DNA of 64,000 nucleotides from Paenibacillus lycopersici (GTDB lineage: Bacteria > Bacillota > Bacilli > Paenibacillales > Paenibacillaceae), in assembly GCF_010119935.1 (NCBI RefSeq), contig NZ_CP048209.1, positions 5,809,001 to 5,873,000 of the forward strand, read 5' to 3'. Made by a program: the position numbers and the translations under genes. The notes under the pieces are model-generated. The model saw only the letters and a list, made by a program, of their open reading frames with translations. It made no database searches and was not told where the DNA came from. Positions 17,201 to 25,498 of the stretch are shown here, one piece after another; positions within the stretch are counted from its first letter, which is position 1, and every line of letters begins with the position of its first letter.

Positions 17201-19909
17201 CTCCAGCGTCGGAGCCGCTCCGCCGCTGAACGTGAACGTCAAGCTTGTGATTCCTTCCGGCTGCGAGGCCAGATAGCTCTTCAAGATCGTTACCGAGTTG
17301 CCCCCGACCGTGTAGTCGGTTTCCTCCGCAAGTGTAGTTCCTCCGTTGCTGATGCCAGTCAACGTGTTGCCGTTCAGCATCATCTCCGTCATGATATCCG
17401 CCTGCGCAGACTCCTTCTTGTCGAAGTTGGCCGCCGTCATGCTGAGTGTACTATCCAGCGCCTCATTCATCAGCTCAAAGGCGTCGGATGCGACATGAGT
17501 TACGGATGTGCTTCTATTTATACATCGGTCATCATCATCCCTGCACGCCGTATGGCCCAGCAAGTCCTGCCCTTGAATATGCAGATACCAAGTCCCATCT
17601 ACGCCTTCCTTCGTCAATGTACTGCCATTATTCAACGGCAACCAACCGCCTGCCGGTTCTTCTGTACTTTGTGTCCATACATACTTCAGCGTGGAATCTG
17701 CTACTCCGCTTCCGCCAACGTCCTCAACGTTTACCGTTACGGAAACTGCCTTGGCTGCAGTTGCGTTCCCATTAGGGCTGAAGGAGACCGTCGGTGATTT
17801 CTTGTCAATATTAATGGCATAGGGGACGTTCAACGTGTTAGCACCATCGGACACGGTGAAGTCGCCTGAATTCATACCATCTTCGATAAAACCTACATTT
17901 GTACTATCTGGATAGTACGGTTCATCTGTCATCACCTCAACATTTCCAATCTTCAGGGAATACGTATAGGTCAGCGCAGATCCCGTCGTTGTTTCCGCTA
18001 TTGCTTTTACGCTGACGCCGGTGTCCACCCATTCCCCGCTCGTATAAGCAGTTCCAGTAGCATTATTCGTCAGGGTTAACGTCATCTTCAAGGATCTTTT
18101 GGCGATTTTCACCGTGCGGTTAACGATCGTTGTATTGCCTGCCGTATCTTGGGCCTGGAAGCCAACCGTGTAAATCCCATCGACTTCTAACGTGATTTCC
18201 CCTGAATAATTCCCCCATGTCTTCCCTCCGTCAAGCGTATATTGTATAGGTACGCTTGCGCTTATCTCATCTGTCGCTGCGGCGGTCAGGGTAACACTCT
18301 GATTGGACCAACCGTCCGTCGTGGACTCCGGATAGCTATTATCGTCCTCATTCTTCATCGTCACGCTTAACTCCGGAGGCGTGCCATCAATTAAGAACGA
18401 TGCTGATGTCGCTTCCATGGTATTCCCTGCATGGTCCTCCGCCCGGATGTGCAAGTACCATTCCCCGTCTGAACCGGTATACGCAAATTGTTTGCTATCT
18501 GCTGTCTGGAGAGCAAAGCTGGTCCAGTCGCCACTGGCTGGAGCGGAAGCCGATTGCGTCCAGGCATACTTCAGCGTAGACGTATCGATGCCGCTCGTCG
18601 CATCCGTGACCCGAACGGTGGTCTCAACTGACTTTAATGCTGCCGTATTCCCATTGGGAGTGAAGGCGACCGCAGGTGCCACACGATCCCGCGTTACCTT
18701 TAACGTATAGGTCTGGGCTTGCTGCGGCTTCAAGTAAGGCACCACTTTAACCTTGATCACGGCTCCGATAGCCGGAACCGCAACGGCGACAGTCGTACCG
18801 CTCTTTTGCAGTTGATCATTGATATACAATGCGGAATACGCCGTGTCTTTCAAGACTGCATTGATATGGACACTTGTTTCATTCGGGTCGATGTCATACT
18901 GATACGAAGTGACAGCGGAAGAGAATACAGGGTTCGGAGTCCCTTCGGCAATCGTCAAACTGCTTAATTCATTGTTGTCTGGCACCGATGTTTGCGAGCC
19001 CCAGCTAACGACAGTGCCATCGCTCTTCAATGCCAGAGAGTGATTGACGCCTGCTGATACAGCGACAACATCCGATAGTCCCGCAGGAGGGGTTGCTTTG
19101 CCATCGCTATTATTCCCCCACCCGACAACCGTCCCATCATTCTTCAACGCCACTGCATGCTCTTGATTTGCCGATATGGCTTTGATACCCGTCAGACCTG
19201 CCACATCCAGTATCCCGTTCCCGCTATACTCCTGCCCCCAGGCAACAACCGTACCGTCCGACTTTAATGCCAATGCATACCGATATCCGGCATCAATCGC
19301 AATCACATTAGACAAATCAGAGGGCATGGGCATCGCTCCGGCTCCGTTGGATCCCCAAGCGACGACCGTGCCGTTAAATTTCAAGGCCATCGAATAATAA
19401 GTACCTGCGGCCACCTTGGTGGCCGAAGACTGCGCATCAACCGGCACAGTCGATTGTCCATTCCCGTTAAGACCCCATCCGATCGCCCTACCGACACCAC
19501 TGATAGCGCCCAATTCCGATACTACCAAAGTGTGATTACCTGCTGATGCCATGGAGACGACCTTCCCCAGACCGGCAGGTATATTCAACTCCGTTGCCTC
19601 GTTGCTTCCCCATGCAACAATCGTGCCGTTCGATTTGCGAGCCAAAAAGACAGTGTCTTTGGCATAAATCTCGACCACGTCAGTTAGCCCCTCAGGCGGT
19701 TTCGCCCAAGTGGTGACCTGTTTTCCCCAGGCGATGACAGTGCCGTCCGACTTCAAGGCGATGGAATTATCCTTAGCCGCTGCGATCTGAACCACCTTGA
19801 CCGTAGGCGTTGCCGCGCTTGCCCTCTCCATAGCCGGCATAAATCCCAGCACCATGGCAATGGACAAGAACGCCGCCAGAAATTTCCGAGTCCACTTATA
19901 TCGATTCAT
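14201..19909 (-). CDS. Giant mosaic S-layer-anchored surface protein with RCC1-like repeats
   Basis: A 1902-residue secreted protein. Residues 1-31 are a signal peptide ending ERASA. About 35-308: seven RCC1-like repeats (ALKSDGTVVAWG), normally a beta-propeller. About 310-405: cadherin-like beta-sandwich. About 405-820: bacterial Ig-like modules (FTPNG, TLKYAWTQS). About 823-1096: three to four X2-like modules (GNTLAGISNGDTEL). About 1096-1400: two almost identical 150-residue repeats. About 1403-1473: an InlB B-type repeat (GYSFNGWTSSDG). About 1475-1715: unassigned. About 1716-1900: three SLH domains binding pyruvylated wall polymer. The start at 19909 is preceded by GGGGGG; an open frame of 21 codons upstream lacks a ribosome site. 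A TATACT lies at 19949-19954. Likely role: adhesion or wall organisation. Confidence 0.9.
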   Translation of the reverse strand: MNRYKWTRKFLAAFLSIAMVLGFMPAMERASAATPTVKVVQIAAAKDNSIALKSDGTVIAWGKQVTTWAKPPEGLTDVVEIYAKDTVFLARKSNGTIVAWGSNEATELNIPAGLGKVVSMASAGNHTLVVSELGAISGVGRAIGWGLNGNGQSTVPVDAQSSATKVAAGTYYSMALKFNGTVVAWGSNGAGAMPMPSDLSNVIAIDAGYRYALALKSDGTVVAWGQEYSGNGILDVAGLTGIKAISANQEHAVALKNDGTVVGWGNNSDGKATPPAGLSDVVAVSAGVNHSLALKSDGTVVSWGSQTSVPDNNELSSLTIAEGTPNPVFSSAVTSYQYDIDPNETSVHINAVLKDTAYSALYINDQLQKSGTTVAVAVPAIGAVIKVKVVPYLKPQQAQTYTLKVTRDRVAPAVAFTPNGNTAALKSVETTVRVTDATSGIDTSTLKYAWTQSASAPASGDWTSFALQTADSKQFAYTGSDGEWYLHIRAEDHAGNTMEATSASFLIDGTPPELSVTMKNEDDNSYPESTTDGWSNQSVTLTAAATDEISASVPIQYTLDGGKTWGNYSGEITLEVDGIYTVGFQAQDTAGNTTIVNRTVKIAKRSLKMTLTLTNNATGTAYTSGEWVDTGVSVKAIAETTTGSALTYTYSLKIGNVEVMTDEPYYPDSTNVGFIEDGMNSGDFTVSDGANTLNVPYAINIDKKSPTVSFSPNGNATAAKAVSVTVNVEDVGGSGVADSTLKYVWTQSTEEPAGGWLPLNNGSTLTKEGVDGTWYLHIQGQDLLGHTACRDDDDRCINRSTSVTHVASDAFELMNEALDSTLSMTAANFDKKESAQADIMTEMMLNGNTLTGISNGGTTLAEETDYTVGGNSVTILKSYLASQPEGITSLTFTFSGGAAPTLEITISDTTPSNSAISPDIASFDQNPSAQTDVVTMLALNGNTLAGISNGDTELVSGTDYIVEDDRVTILKSYLAVQPPGITSLTFTFSAGEIQTLILMVSDTTSSNSTISPNSGSFDKTASAQADVVTTLSLNGNTLEKISNGGTPLVSGTDYTVSDDGDTVTILKDYLATQPEGATSLTFTFSAGADQTLTITVTDTRVREGTPTIAIDYAKEELTGFEAGGSYTIDGTLVFPIDGKLDVADYLGDALAIVKKGNGTTTDSVAQNLVVPSRPAAPTAAGVDPTMVGGTGKITGVTTAMEYKSSIGAWTGVTGTEINGLGIGTYEVRIKATATSFKSVEQTVTITALTPEAEATPTIAIDYANEELTGFEAGGSYTIDGTLVFPIDGKLDVAGYLGDALAIVKKGNGTTTDSVAQNLVVPSRPAAPTAAGVNPTMVGGTGKITGVTTAMEYKSSIGAWTGVTGTEINGLGIGTYEVRIKATATSFKSVEQTVTITDPLPATTYTMTVNNGGDGASGSRKYASGDTVSIQAGTRSGYSFNGWTSSDGAIFANASDADTTFVMPAHNVTVTANWRANGGSGGWSFPTAPTGPVVTIDKKIDQPTTVSTSLTASVNPNSHASVNITESQIRTLIEAAKRDAQNKGNTADGIGIAFHILFSEDVTSFSVKLGESALALLEKENVKRFDLNSSLVDFSFDQAAIREMEFQALRDLVIEAAPVSELSDEARQLIGGRPVFDLTVSYENDGKTEYVTNFEKGTVTLGIAYKADSGEKTANLYTVHVDKEGKPKFLSRSSYDNGKLTFSRNSLSVYGVGYLPPAPAFSDTVKHWAKDGIDFVVSFGLIAGTSETTFSPNTAITRGDFLMALGKLSGADTSGYKQSSFSDVSSTSSAMPYIEWAAQNKIVQGVGNTRFNPDRSITREQIAVITAGFAQAMGYTLPANKQAVTFADETEISIWAKDAVKAIQQAGVVEGKDNNRYDPAGNATRAEAAIILRRFMELVMVGA
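15723..16148 (-). repeat. 450-bp-period tandem repeat inside the surface-protein gene, copy A
   Basis: This 426-base stretch recurs exactly 450 bases on (16173-16598) with only about half a dozen substitutions, all in phase, so it duplicates a 150-residue module. The near-identity indicates recent duplication or gene conversion. Confidence 0.95.
16173..16598 (-). repeat. 450-bp-period tandem repeat inside the surface-protein gene, copy B
   Basis: Partner of 15723-16148. Differences seen include CCC/TCC near the GCGTCxCCCAG stretch and GTT/CTT in the CTCCTCxTTCGCG stretch. The module count may vary between strains. Confidence 0.95.
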
Positions 19910-20145
19910 ATGTATTCCCCCCAAACTTAGTCTTCCCCTATCAAAAATAGTATAACTTTGCAGTACCCGCATACACTCTTAAAGGATTCTTAAAAGAATC
20001 AGAGAACCGCCAATTAGCGCGCATCGTCCATCAGCCGACACCTTGGGTGCAGCCAATTCGAGAAAGGGCTTGCTTGGATATTTATATACTAAACAATAGG
20101 TATATATTAAAGCAGGATGCTGCCACGGTCAATAAAGTCATCGCG

Positions 20146-20742
20146 TTACGACAGCAGTCGAACCAACCCTTGGATCAATGCCTGATCGTTCACGCCTCCG
20201 AACAGCACCGAGAATATCGTATAACCTTCATTTAGCGCTATCACCTGCATCGCGAGTAGTTGGACATCTTTGTCCCGAGAGACCCAGCCTTGCTCCTGCA
20301 ATACCCTTACAAGAGTGGAAATCTCGGAAATCCATAGTCCGTATTTCGCCTTTAACCTCTCATGATATTCGGGGTGATGTTTTGTCTGCAGATAGAAGTC
20401 GACCAGGACAACGATCCAGTTATCGACCCCTTGCAGCTTCTCTGCAAGATTCACAACGGTAAGCCTAATGACCTCTTCCAATGTCGTATCCGCCGGGCTG
20501 TAGTGTTTAGGCACGTCTGTCCACCCCTGCGTCTGTTGATTCTGGTAATCCAGCACGTGGAAAAACAACTCTTCCTTGCTCTTAAAATGACCGTAGAAAG
20601 CTCCTTTCGTATGCCCGGTGCGCGCAACGATATCTCCTAACGTCGTTGATGAATATCCTTTTTCGGAGAAACACAACAAGGCTGCGTTTAACATCTGCTG
20701 ATAGGTAGCTTCTCTTTTTAACTGAAATTTATTTTTTTCCAA
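20146..20742 (-). CDS. TetR/AcrR-family transcriptional regulator
   Basis: About 198 residues. The N-terminal helix-turn-helix is clear (LNAALLCFSEKGYSSTTLGDI, RTGHTKGAFYGHFKSKEEL); the C-terminal ligand-binding half is variable (LEEVIRLTVVNLAEKL). I prefer the TTG at 20742, eight bases after GAGAGGAG; the frame is open upstream. It lies between the large surface-protein gene and a transposase remnant, reading toward the former. Its ligand and targets are unknown; no efflux gene is next to it. Confidence 0.85.
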   Translation of the reverse strand: MEKNKFQLKREATYQQMLNAALLCFSEKGYSSTTLGDIVARTGHTKGAFYGHFKSKEELFFHVLDYQNQQTQGWTDVPKHYSPADTTLEEVIRLTVVNLAEKLQGVDNWIVVLVDFYLQTKHHPEYHERLKAKYGLWISEISTLVRVLQEQGWVSRDKDVQLLAMQVIALNEGYTIFSVLFGGVNDQALIQGLVRLLS

Positions 20743-20816
20743 GCCGGACACTCCTCTCGCCCCAGGGCGTGTATGCAAACTATTAAAAACAGCTAAAGAA
20801 CTGGTAAACTTCACCT

Positions 20817-20990
20817 ATGAAAAGACGATACGAGATACGAGATGACCAGTGGGAACGAATCAAAGACATCTTACCACCGGGACGGAAACCGCAAGGCGGG
20901 CGCCCGGCGATCGACAACCCGATGAAGAAAGCGTCATGCTTGATGCCTCCATCGTACGTGTTCATCGACACGGCGCAGGAGCAAAAGGGT
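20817..20990 (+). pseudogene. IS5-family transposase remnant
   Basis: An ATG at 20817 opens the typical N-terminus (MKRRYEIRDDQWERIKDILP, GGRPAIDN). It then jumps, in another frame, to DEESVMLDASIVRVHRHGAG, which carries the first catalytic Asp (MLDAS). About 50 codons between them and everything after GAGAKG are missing. This is an internally deleted, C-terminally truncated transposase gene. I could not see intact terminal inverted repeats or a target duplication. Confidence 0.8.
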
Positions 20991-21176
20991 GTATGACTAA
21001 TCCCAAAATATGAAACATTCCGTTCGAATTGTACTTTATGTTGTGGGAATGTCGTTCTCGTGCTGAAGGCTAAACTCATTATACACCTCAATATTTTGAG
21101 TAGCTATGTATTCAAAAAATCGCTCAAGATGCTTACTCTCCAAAGCAAGTCCTCCTCTCATCTTTAAAAACAGAAA

Positions 21177-21210
21177 ACACCGTAGAGCAATTTTCATCAC
21201 TCTACGGTGT
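21177..21210 (-). terminator. groESL terminator
   Basis: ACACCGTAGAG (21177-21187) and CTCTACGGTGT (21200-21210) form a perfect 11-base stem, followed on the minus strand by TTTCTGTTTTT. It lies about 75 bases beyond groEL. Besides this and the transposase remnant, 20991-21285 holds nothing I can assign. Confidence 0.8.
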
Positions 21211-21285
21211 CTTCATTTTACACGATGTGGGCAATCAGTGTTCCCCGAGGAGAAACCCTTGCCCCACAAGGGCTCAAGCCCTTGT

Positions 21286-22923
21286 TTACATCATGCCGCC
21301 CATGCCGCCCATTCCGCCCATGCCGCCCATGTCAGGCATGCTTGGCTTATTAGCCTCAGGCTTGTCGGCTACGACAGCCTCGGTCGTCAGGAACATCGCC
21401 GCGACGGATGCCGCGTTTTGCAGTGCGGAACGCGTTACTTTCGCAGGGTCAACGATACCTGCTTGGAACATGTTCACCCACTCGCCGGTAGCGGCGTTGT
21501 AGCCGATGCCGATGTCTTCTTTCTTCAGACGCTCAACGATAACGGAGCCTTCTTGACCCGCGTTAGCCGCGATCGTGCGAACAGGCTCTTCCAGTGCGCG
21601 AAGCACGATGTTGACGCCTGTTTTCTCGTCGCCAGCAGCGTTAACAGCCGCTACGGCCGCATATACGTTCACGAGTGCAGTGCCGCCGCCGGACACGATG
21701 CCTTCTTCGACTGCCGCGCGAGTCGAGTTCAGGGCGTCTTCAATGCGGAGCTTGCGCTCTTTCAGTTCGGTTTCCGTCGCTGCGCCGACTTTGATAACGG
21801 CTACGCCGCCAGCAAGTTTAGCCAGACGCTCTTGCAGCTTCTCGCGGTCGAAATCGGAAGTCGTTTCTTCCAATTGCGCTTTGATTTGGCTGACGCGCAC
21901 TTCGATGTCTTTCTTGTCGCCTGCGCCGTCCACGACGATCGTGTTTTCTTTCGTCACGCGGATTTGACGCGCGGAACCGAGTTGATCCACCGTCGTCGCT
22001 TTGAGCTCGAGGCCCAGCTCTTCCGTGATCACTTGGCCGCCGGTCAGGGCAGCGATATCGCCCAGCATCGCTTTGCGGCGGTCGCCGAAGCCAGGAGCTT
22101 TAACCGCAACGCAAGTGAACGTGCCGCGCAGACGGTTAACGAGCAGCGTAGCGAGCGCTTCGCCTTCCACGTCTTCCGCGATGATCAGCAGCTGTTTGCC
22201 GGATTGCACGACTTTCTCCAGAACCGGAAGGATCTCTTGGATGTTGGAGATCTTCTTGTCCGTGATCAGGATGTACGGGTTGTCGAGAACGGCTTCCATT
22301 TTGTCCGTGTCCGTGATCATGTACGGGGACAGGTAACCGCGGTCGAACTGCATGCCTTCAACCACTTCAAGCTCCGTTACGAAGCCTTTGGACTCTTCGA
22401 CGGTGATAACGCCGTCGTTGCCGACTTTCTCCATCGCTTCCGCGATCAGTTGGCCGACTTCATCGTCAGCGGAGGAGATCGAAGCGACTTGCGCGATCGA
22501 TTGCTTGCCTTCGATCGGCTTCGCGATTACTTTCAGCTCTTCGACAGCCGCGCGAACGGCTTTCTCGATGCCTTTGCGGATAACCATCGGGTTTGCGCCC
22601 GCCGTTACGTTCTTCAGACCTTCGCGGATCATCGCTTGCGCCAGAACCGTTGCAGTCGTCGTGCCGTCGCCGGCTACGTCGTTCGTCTTCGTCGCAACTT
22701 CTTTAACGAGCTGCGCGCCCATGTTTTCGAATGCGTCTTCCAGCTCGATTTCTTTCGCGATGGACACGCCGTCGTTCGTGATCAGCGGGCTGCCGAATTT
22801 CTTCTCGAGCACCACGTTGCGGCCTTTAGGACCGAGGGTAACTTTAACTGCGTTCGCCAGCGCGTCTACGCCGCGAAGCATCGCGCGGCGAGCGTCTTCG
22901 CCGAATTTAATCTCTTTCGCCAT
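21286..22923 (-). CDS. groEL: Chaperonin GroEL
   Basis: The 545-residue 60-kDa chaperonin subunit, full length. Hallmarks are the opening MAKEIKFGEDARRAMLRGVD, the ATP-site VTLGPKGRNVVLEKKFG, GDGTTTATVLAQA, the catalytic Asp region, SGGGTALVN in the apical-to-equatorial return, and the flexible C-terminal GGM repeats. It forms the double-ring cage that folds proteins with ATP and GroES. It follows groES by 76 bases with an AGGAGGTTATC ribosome site, forming the CIRCE-controlled groESL operon. Confidence 0.99.
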   Translation of the reverse strand: MAKEIKFGEDARRAMLRGVDALANAVKVTLGPKGRNVVLEKKFGSPLITNDGVSIAKEIELEDAFENMGAQLVKEVATKTNDVAGDGTTTATVLAQAMIREGLKNVTAGANPMVIRKGIEKAVRAAVEELKVIAKPIEGKQSIAQVASISSADDEVGQLIAEAMEKVGNDGVITVEESKGFVTELEVVEGMQFDRGYLSPYMITDTDKMEAVLDNPYILITDKKISNIQEILPVLEKVVQSGKQLLIIAEDVEGEALATLLVNRLRGTFTCVAVKAPGFGDRRKAMLGDIAALTGGQVITEELGLELKATTVDQLGSARQIRVTKENTIVVDGAGDKKDIEVRVSQIKAQLEETTSDFDREKLQERLAKLAGGVAVIKVGAATETELKERKLRIEDALNSTRAAVEEGIVSGGGTALVNVYAAVAAVNAAGDEKTGVNIVLRALEEPVRTIAANAGQEGSVIVERLKKEDIGIGYNAATGEWVNMFQAGIVDPAKVTRSALQNAASVAAMFLTTEAVVADKPEANKPSMPDMGGMGGMGGMGGMM

Positions 22924-22999
22924 CGTTGATAACCTCCTGGATTGTGGGATTTAAGTAATTGCTTGAGATACCATGTATGTGGAGCCGAAGCGCGCAGGC

Positions 23000-23281
23000 T
23001 TAGCCCAGAATCGCGTGGATGTCGCTTTCTTTCATAATCAAAAGCTCTTTGCCTTCGTACTTCACTTCGGTACCGGCATATTTGGAGAACAACACGCGGT
23101 CGCCTTCCTTAACTTCAAGCGCGATGCGCGCGCCGTCTTTAATCGCGCCGCTGCCCACAGCGATTACTTTGCCTTCTTGCGGTTTTTCTTTCGCCGTGTC
23201 GGGCAGCAGAATGCCGCTTGCAGTCGTTTCTTCCTTCGCGATTGGTTCGATCAATACGCGTTCACCCAAAGGTCTGATCAT
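23000..23281 (-). CDS. groES: Co-chaperonin GroES
   Basis: A 93-residue co-chaperonin, the usual length. It starts MIRPLGERVLIEPI and has the mobile loop region ETTASGILLPDTAKEKPQEG and the C-terminal strand SDIHAILG. A GGAGG site lies eight bases before the ATG at 23281. It caps GroEL rings. A CIRCE element and a consensus-like promoter lie upstream at 23317-23384. Confidence 0.98.
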   Translation of the reverse strand: MIRPLGERVLIEPIAKEETTASGILLPDTAKEKPQEGKVIAVGSGAIKDGARIALEVKEGDRVLFSKYAGTEVKYEGKELLIMKESDIHAILG

Positions 23282-23316
23282 GAAAATAGCCTCCTTTAAA
23301 TAGTTGTGAAACTTTG

Positions 23317-23343
23317 TTAGCACTCACACTCGTTAAGTGCTAA
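23317..23343 (-). promoter_or_regulatory. CIRCE element (HrcA operator)
   Basis: TTAGCACTC, nine bases, AAGTGCTAA, one mismatch from the perfect CIRCE dyad. It lies between promoter and ribosome site of groESL, so HrcA should repress the operon and release it on heat shock. Confidence 0.97.
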
Positions 23344-23355
23344 TAACCATTTCTA

Positions 23356-23384
23356 ATAATACCGATTTCCATGTTGGATTTCAA
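23356..23384 (-). promoter_or_regulatory. SigA-type promoter of groESL
   Basis: TTGAAA (23379-23384), 17-base spacer, TATTAT (23356-23361) on the minus strand; transcription would begin inside or just before the CIRCE element. Confidence 0.85.
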
Positions 23385-23625
23385 GTCTTCCAAGGGGGAT
23401 TTCATAGGAATTTTATATGGCCCGCTCCGAACGCGGCCTCCGGGTTCCGAGAGAGGCGGTAAAGCCGTTAAGCCATCGGGGCAGCCGGGGCACGTACGGG
23501 CTTGCGGCAATACAGTGCAATTGCCGTACAATGACGCGCAATTGCCTGCAATGAGGCGCGGTTCACGGCAGCGCCCCGGCAATTCTGCGGCAGCGCCATC
23601 TCGCGACAACGCCCCGGCAACGCAC
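23385..23625. other. Intergenic spacer without recognised gene
   Basis: GC-rich spacer between groESL and the iron-uptake genes. It contains repeated GCAATTGCC-like and CGGCAGCGCC-like short motifs but no coding sequence I can support. Confidence 0.6.
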
Positions 23626-23648
23626 AAAAGCCGGCGGCTGCCGGCTTA
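23626..23648 (-). terminator. Terminator of the siderophore transporter operon
   Basis: AGCCGGC and GCCGGCT stem with a short loop followed on the minus strand by TTTTG; it overlaps the stop codon of the ATPase gene. Confidence 0.8.
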
Positions 23649-24440
23649 ACGGATTTTGCGACCTTTCCCGTGCGGAATGCAGAGCGGCGTGCCGAAGATC
23701 GGGTCTGCGGCGATCTGGCATTCCATATCGAACACGTCCCGGATAAGCTGCTCGTTCACGATCGCTTCGGGGCGTCCCTTCGCGTGCACCCGCCCGTCCT
23801 TGACGGCCACGATATGATGCGCGTAGCGGCAGGCGAGGTTAATATCGTGCAGCACCATCGCGATCGTGCGGTTCTCCTTTTCGTTCAGCTCGAAGAGCAG
23901 ATCCAGGATGTCGATCTGATGCGTCATGTCCAGAAACGTCGTCGGCTCGTCCAATAGCAGCGTCGGCGTGTTCTGCGCCAGCGTCATCGCGATCCACGCC
24001 CGCTGCCGCTGTCCGCCGGACAGCGAATCGACCGAACGGCTCGACAGCTCGGTCAGATGGGTCACTTCGAGCGCCCGCTTGACCGCCTTCTCGTCCTCGA
24101 CCGACCATTGCTGCAGGAAGCTCTGGTACGGATACCTGCCCTGCTTCACGAGCTGGTGCACGGTCAGCCCTTCCGGCGCGATCGGACCTTGCGGCAGGAT
24201 CGCCAGGCGCTTGGCGATTTCCTTGCTGGACAGCCTCGCGATATCGGTGCCCTCGAGCAGGATCGTGCCCTCCTGTGGCTTCAGCAGCCGGGCGATCGAG
24301 CGCAGAATCGTCGATTTGCCGCAGCCGTTGCTGCCGATGAACACCGTAATTTCGCCCTTCGGAATCAGCAGGTCCAGATTGGAGAAAATCTCGTTCTTGC
24401 CATAGGACAGCGTCAGCTTATTCGCCTGTATGACGGACAT
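23646..24440 (-). CDS. Iron-siderophore ABC transporter ATPase (FecE/FhuC-like)
   Basis: A 264-residue ATPase with Walker A GSNGCGKST, the signature LSGGQRQRAW, Walker B TLLLDEPTTFLD and the switch His in MVLHDINLACRYAHH. Spacing and motifs are those of the FecE/FhuC/YusV iron importer branch. The start at 24440 follows GAGGAGTGATACCC; a GTG three codons earlier is less well placed. It ends a three-gene run with two FecCD permeases whose promoter carries a Fur box. Confidence 0.94.
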   Translation of the reverse strand: MSVIQANKLTLSYGKNEIFSNLDLLIPKGEITVFIGSNGCGKSTILRSIARLLKPQEGTILLEGTDIARLSSKEIAKRLAILPQGPIAPEGLTVHQLVKQGRYPYQSFLQQWSVEDEKAVKRALEVTHLTELSSRSVDSLSGGQRQRAWIAMTLAQNTPTLLLDEPTTFLDMTHQIDILDLLFELNEKENRTIAMVLHDINLACRYAHHIVAVKDGRVHAKGRPEAIVNEQLIRDVFDMECQIAADPIFGTPLCIPHGKGRKIR

Positions 24441-24453
24441 GGGTATCACTCCT

Positions 24454-25497
24454 CTATGCTTTGCGATGGCGGTACAGCAGATAGATAAAGAACGGCGCTC
24501 CGACGGCGGCAGTGAAGACGCCGGCGGGAATGTCGAGCGGCAGGAACGCGGTTCTCGCGATCAGGTCGGACAGCAGCAGAATGAGCGAGCCGATGAGCGC
24601 GGATACCGGGATGACGCCGCCGTAGGCGGGGCCGACCAGCTTGCGGGCGATATGCGGCGCCATGAGGCCGATGAAATTGATCGAGCCGCCGATCGAAATC
24701 GCGGCGCCCGAGAGCGCCACGCTGACGAACAGCAGCATCGTCCGCTTCGCCTGCAGCGAGCTGCCGACGCTTGCCGCGACTTCGTCGCCAAGCTCCTGCA
24801 CGTTCAAGTGCCGCGCATAGATGAGCGACAGCGGGAGCAGGATGACGATCCATGGCAGCAGCGTCACCACGTCCCGCTGCCACGAGACGCCGTAGATGCT
24901 GCCCGTCATGAACGTGAACGCCTTGACCGCCACCGCGGACGGCGTGAACGGCGCCGTCAGGATCAGCATGTACGTAAACGCCGTAAGCGCCGTCGCCATG
25001 CCGATGCCGATCAGCACCAGGCGCAGCGGCGTAATGCCGCGCCGGTAAGCGAACAAGTATACCAGCGCCGCGGCGGCGAAGGCGCCGCCGATGGACCAGA
25101 TCGGCATGTACCGGATGCTGACGCCCGAGAAGTACAAGATGAAGACGATCGTGCCCAGCTGCGCGCCGCCCGTAATGCCGATGACGTCCGGAGAGGTCAG
25201 CGGATTGCGGACGATGCCTTGCAGCAGCGCGCCGGACACGGCAAGCGCGGCGCCGACCATGACCGCGATCACGACGCGGGGCAGCCGCAGCGAGAAGATG
25301 ATCATATGACTCGAATCGTCGCCTATGCCGAGCAGCGAACGAATGACCTCGACGGGACTGATGCGCAAGCTTCCGAGCCCCGTGCACAGCACCATGGCCG
25401 CTGCGTTCGCGGCCAGGAGCAGCAGGACGACGAGCAGCGTCCTGCTGCTGATTTGGAACGAGTGCCTGCGGCCCCGGATGAGCAGCCAATTGGACAT
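24454..25497 (-). CDS. Iron-siderophore ABC transporter permease (FecCD family)
   Basis: A 347-residue permease with about ten hydrophobic segments and the family motifs RLPRVVIAVMVGAALAVSGA, NPLTSPDVIGITGGA and GSINFIGLMAPHIAR. It forms the channel together with the adjacent paralogue; the stop of that gene and this start are one base apart, so they are coupled. It precedes the ATPase gene by 13 bases. Confidence 0.94.
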   Translation of the reverse strand: MSNWLLIRGRRHSFQISSRTLLVVLLLLAANAAAMVLCTGLGSLRISPVEVIRSLLGIGDDSSHMIIFSLRLPRVVIAVMVGAALAVSGALLQGIVRNPLTSPDVIGITGGAQLGTIVFILYFSGVSIRYMPIWSIGGAFAAAALVYLFAYRRGITPLRLVLIGIGMATALTAFTYMLILTAPFTPSAVAVKAFTFMTGSIYGVSWQRDVVTLLPWIVILLPLSLIYARHLNVQELGDEVAASVGSSLQAKRTMLLFVSVALSGAAISIGGSINFIGLMAPHIARKLVGPAYGGVIPVSALIGSLILLLSDLIARTAFLPLDIPAGVFTAAVGAPFFIYLLYRHRKA

Positions 25498-25498
25498 G

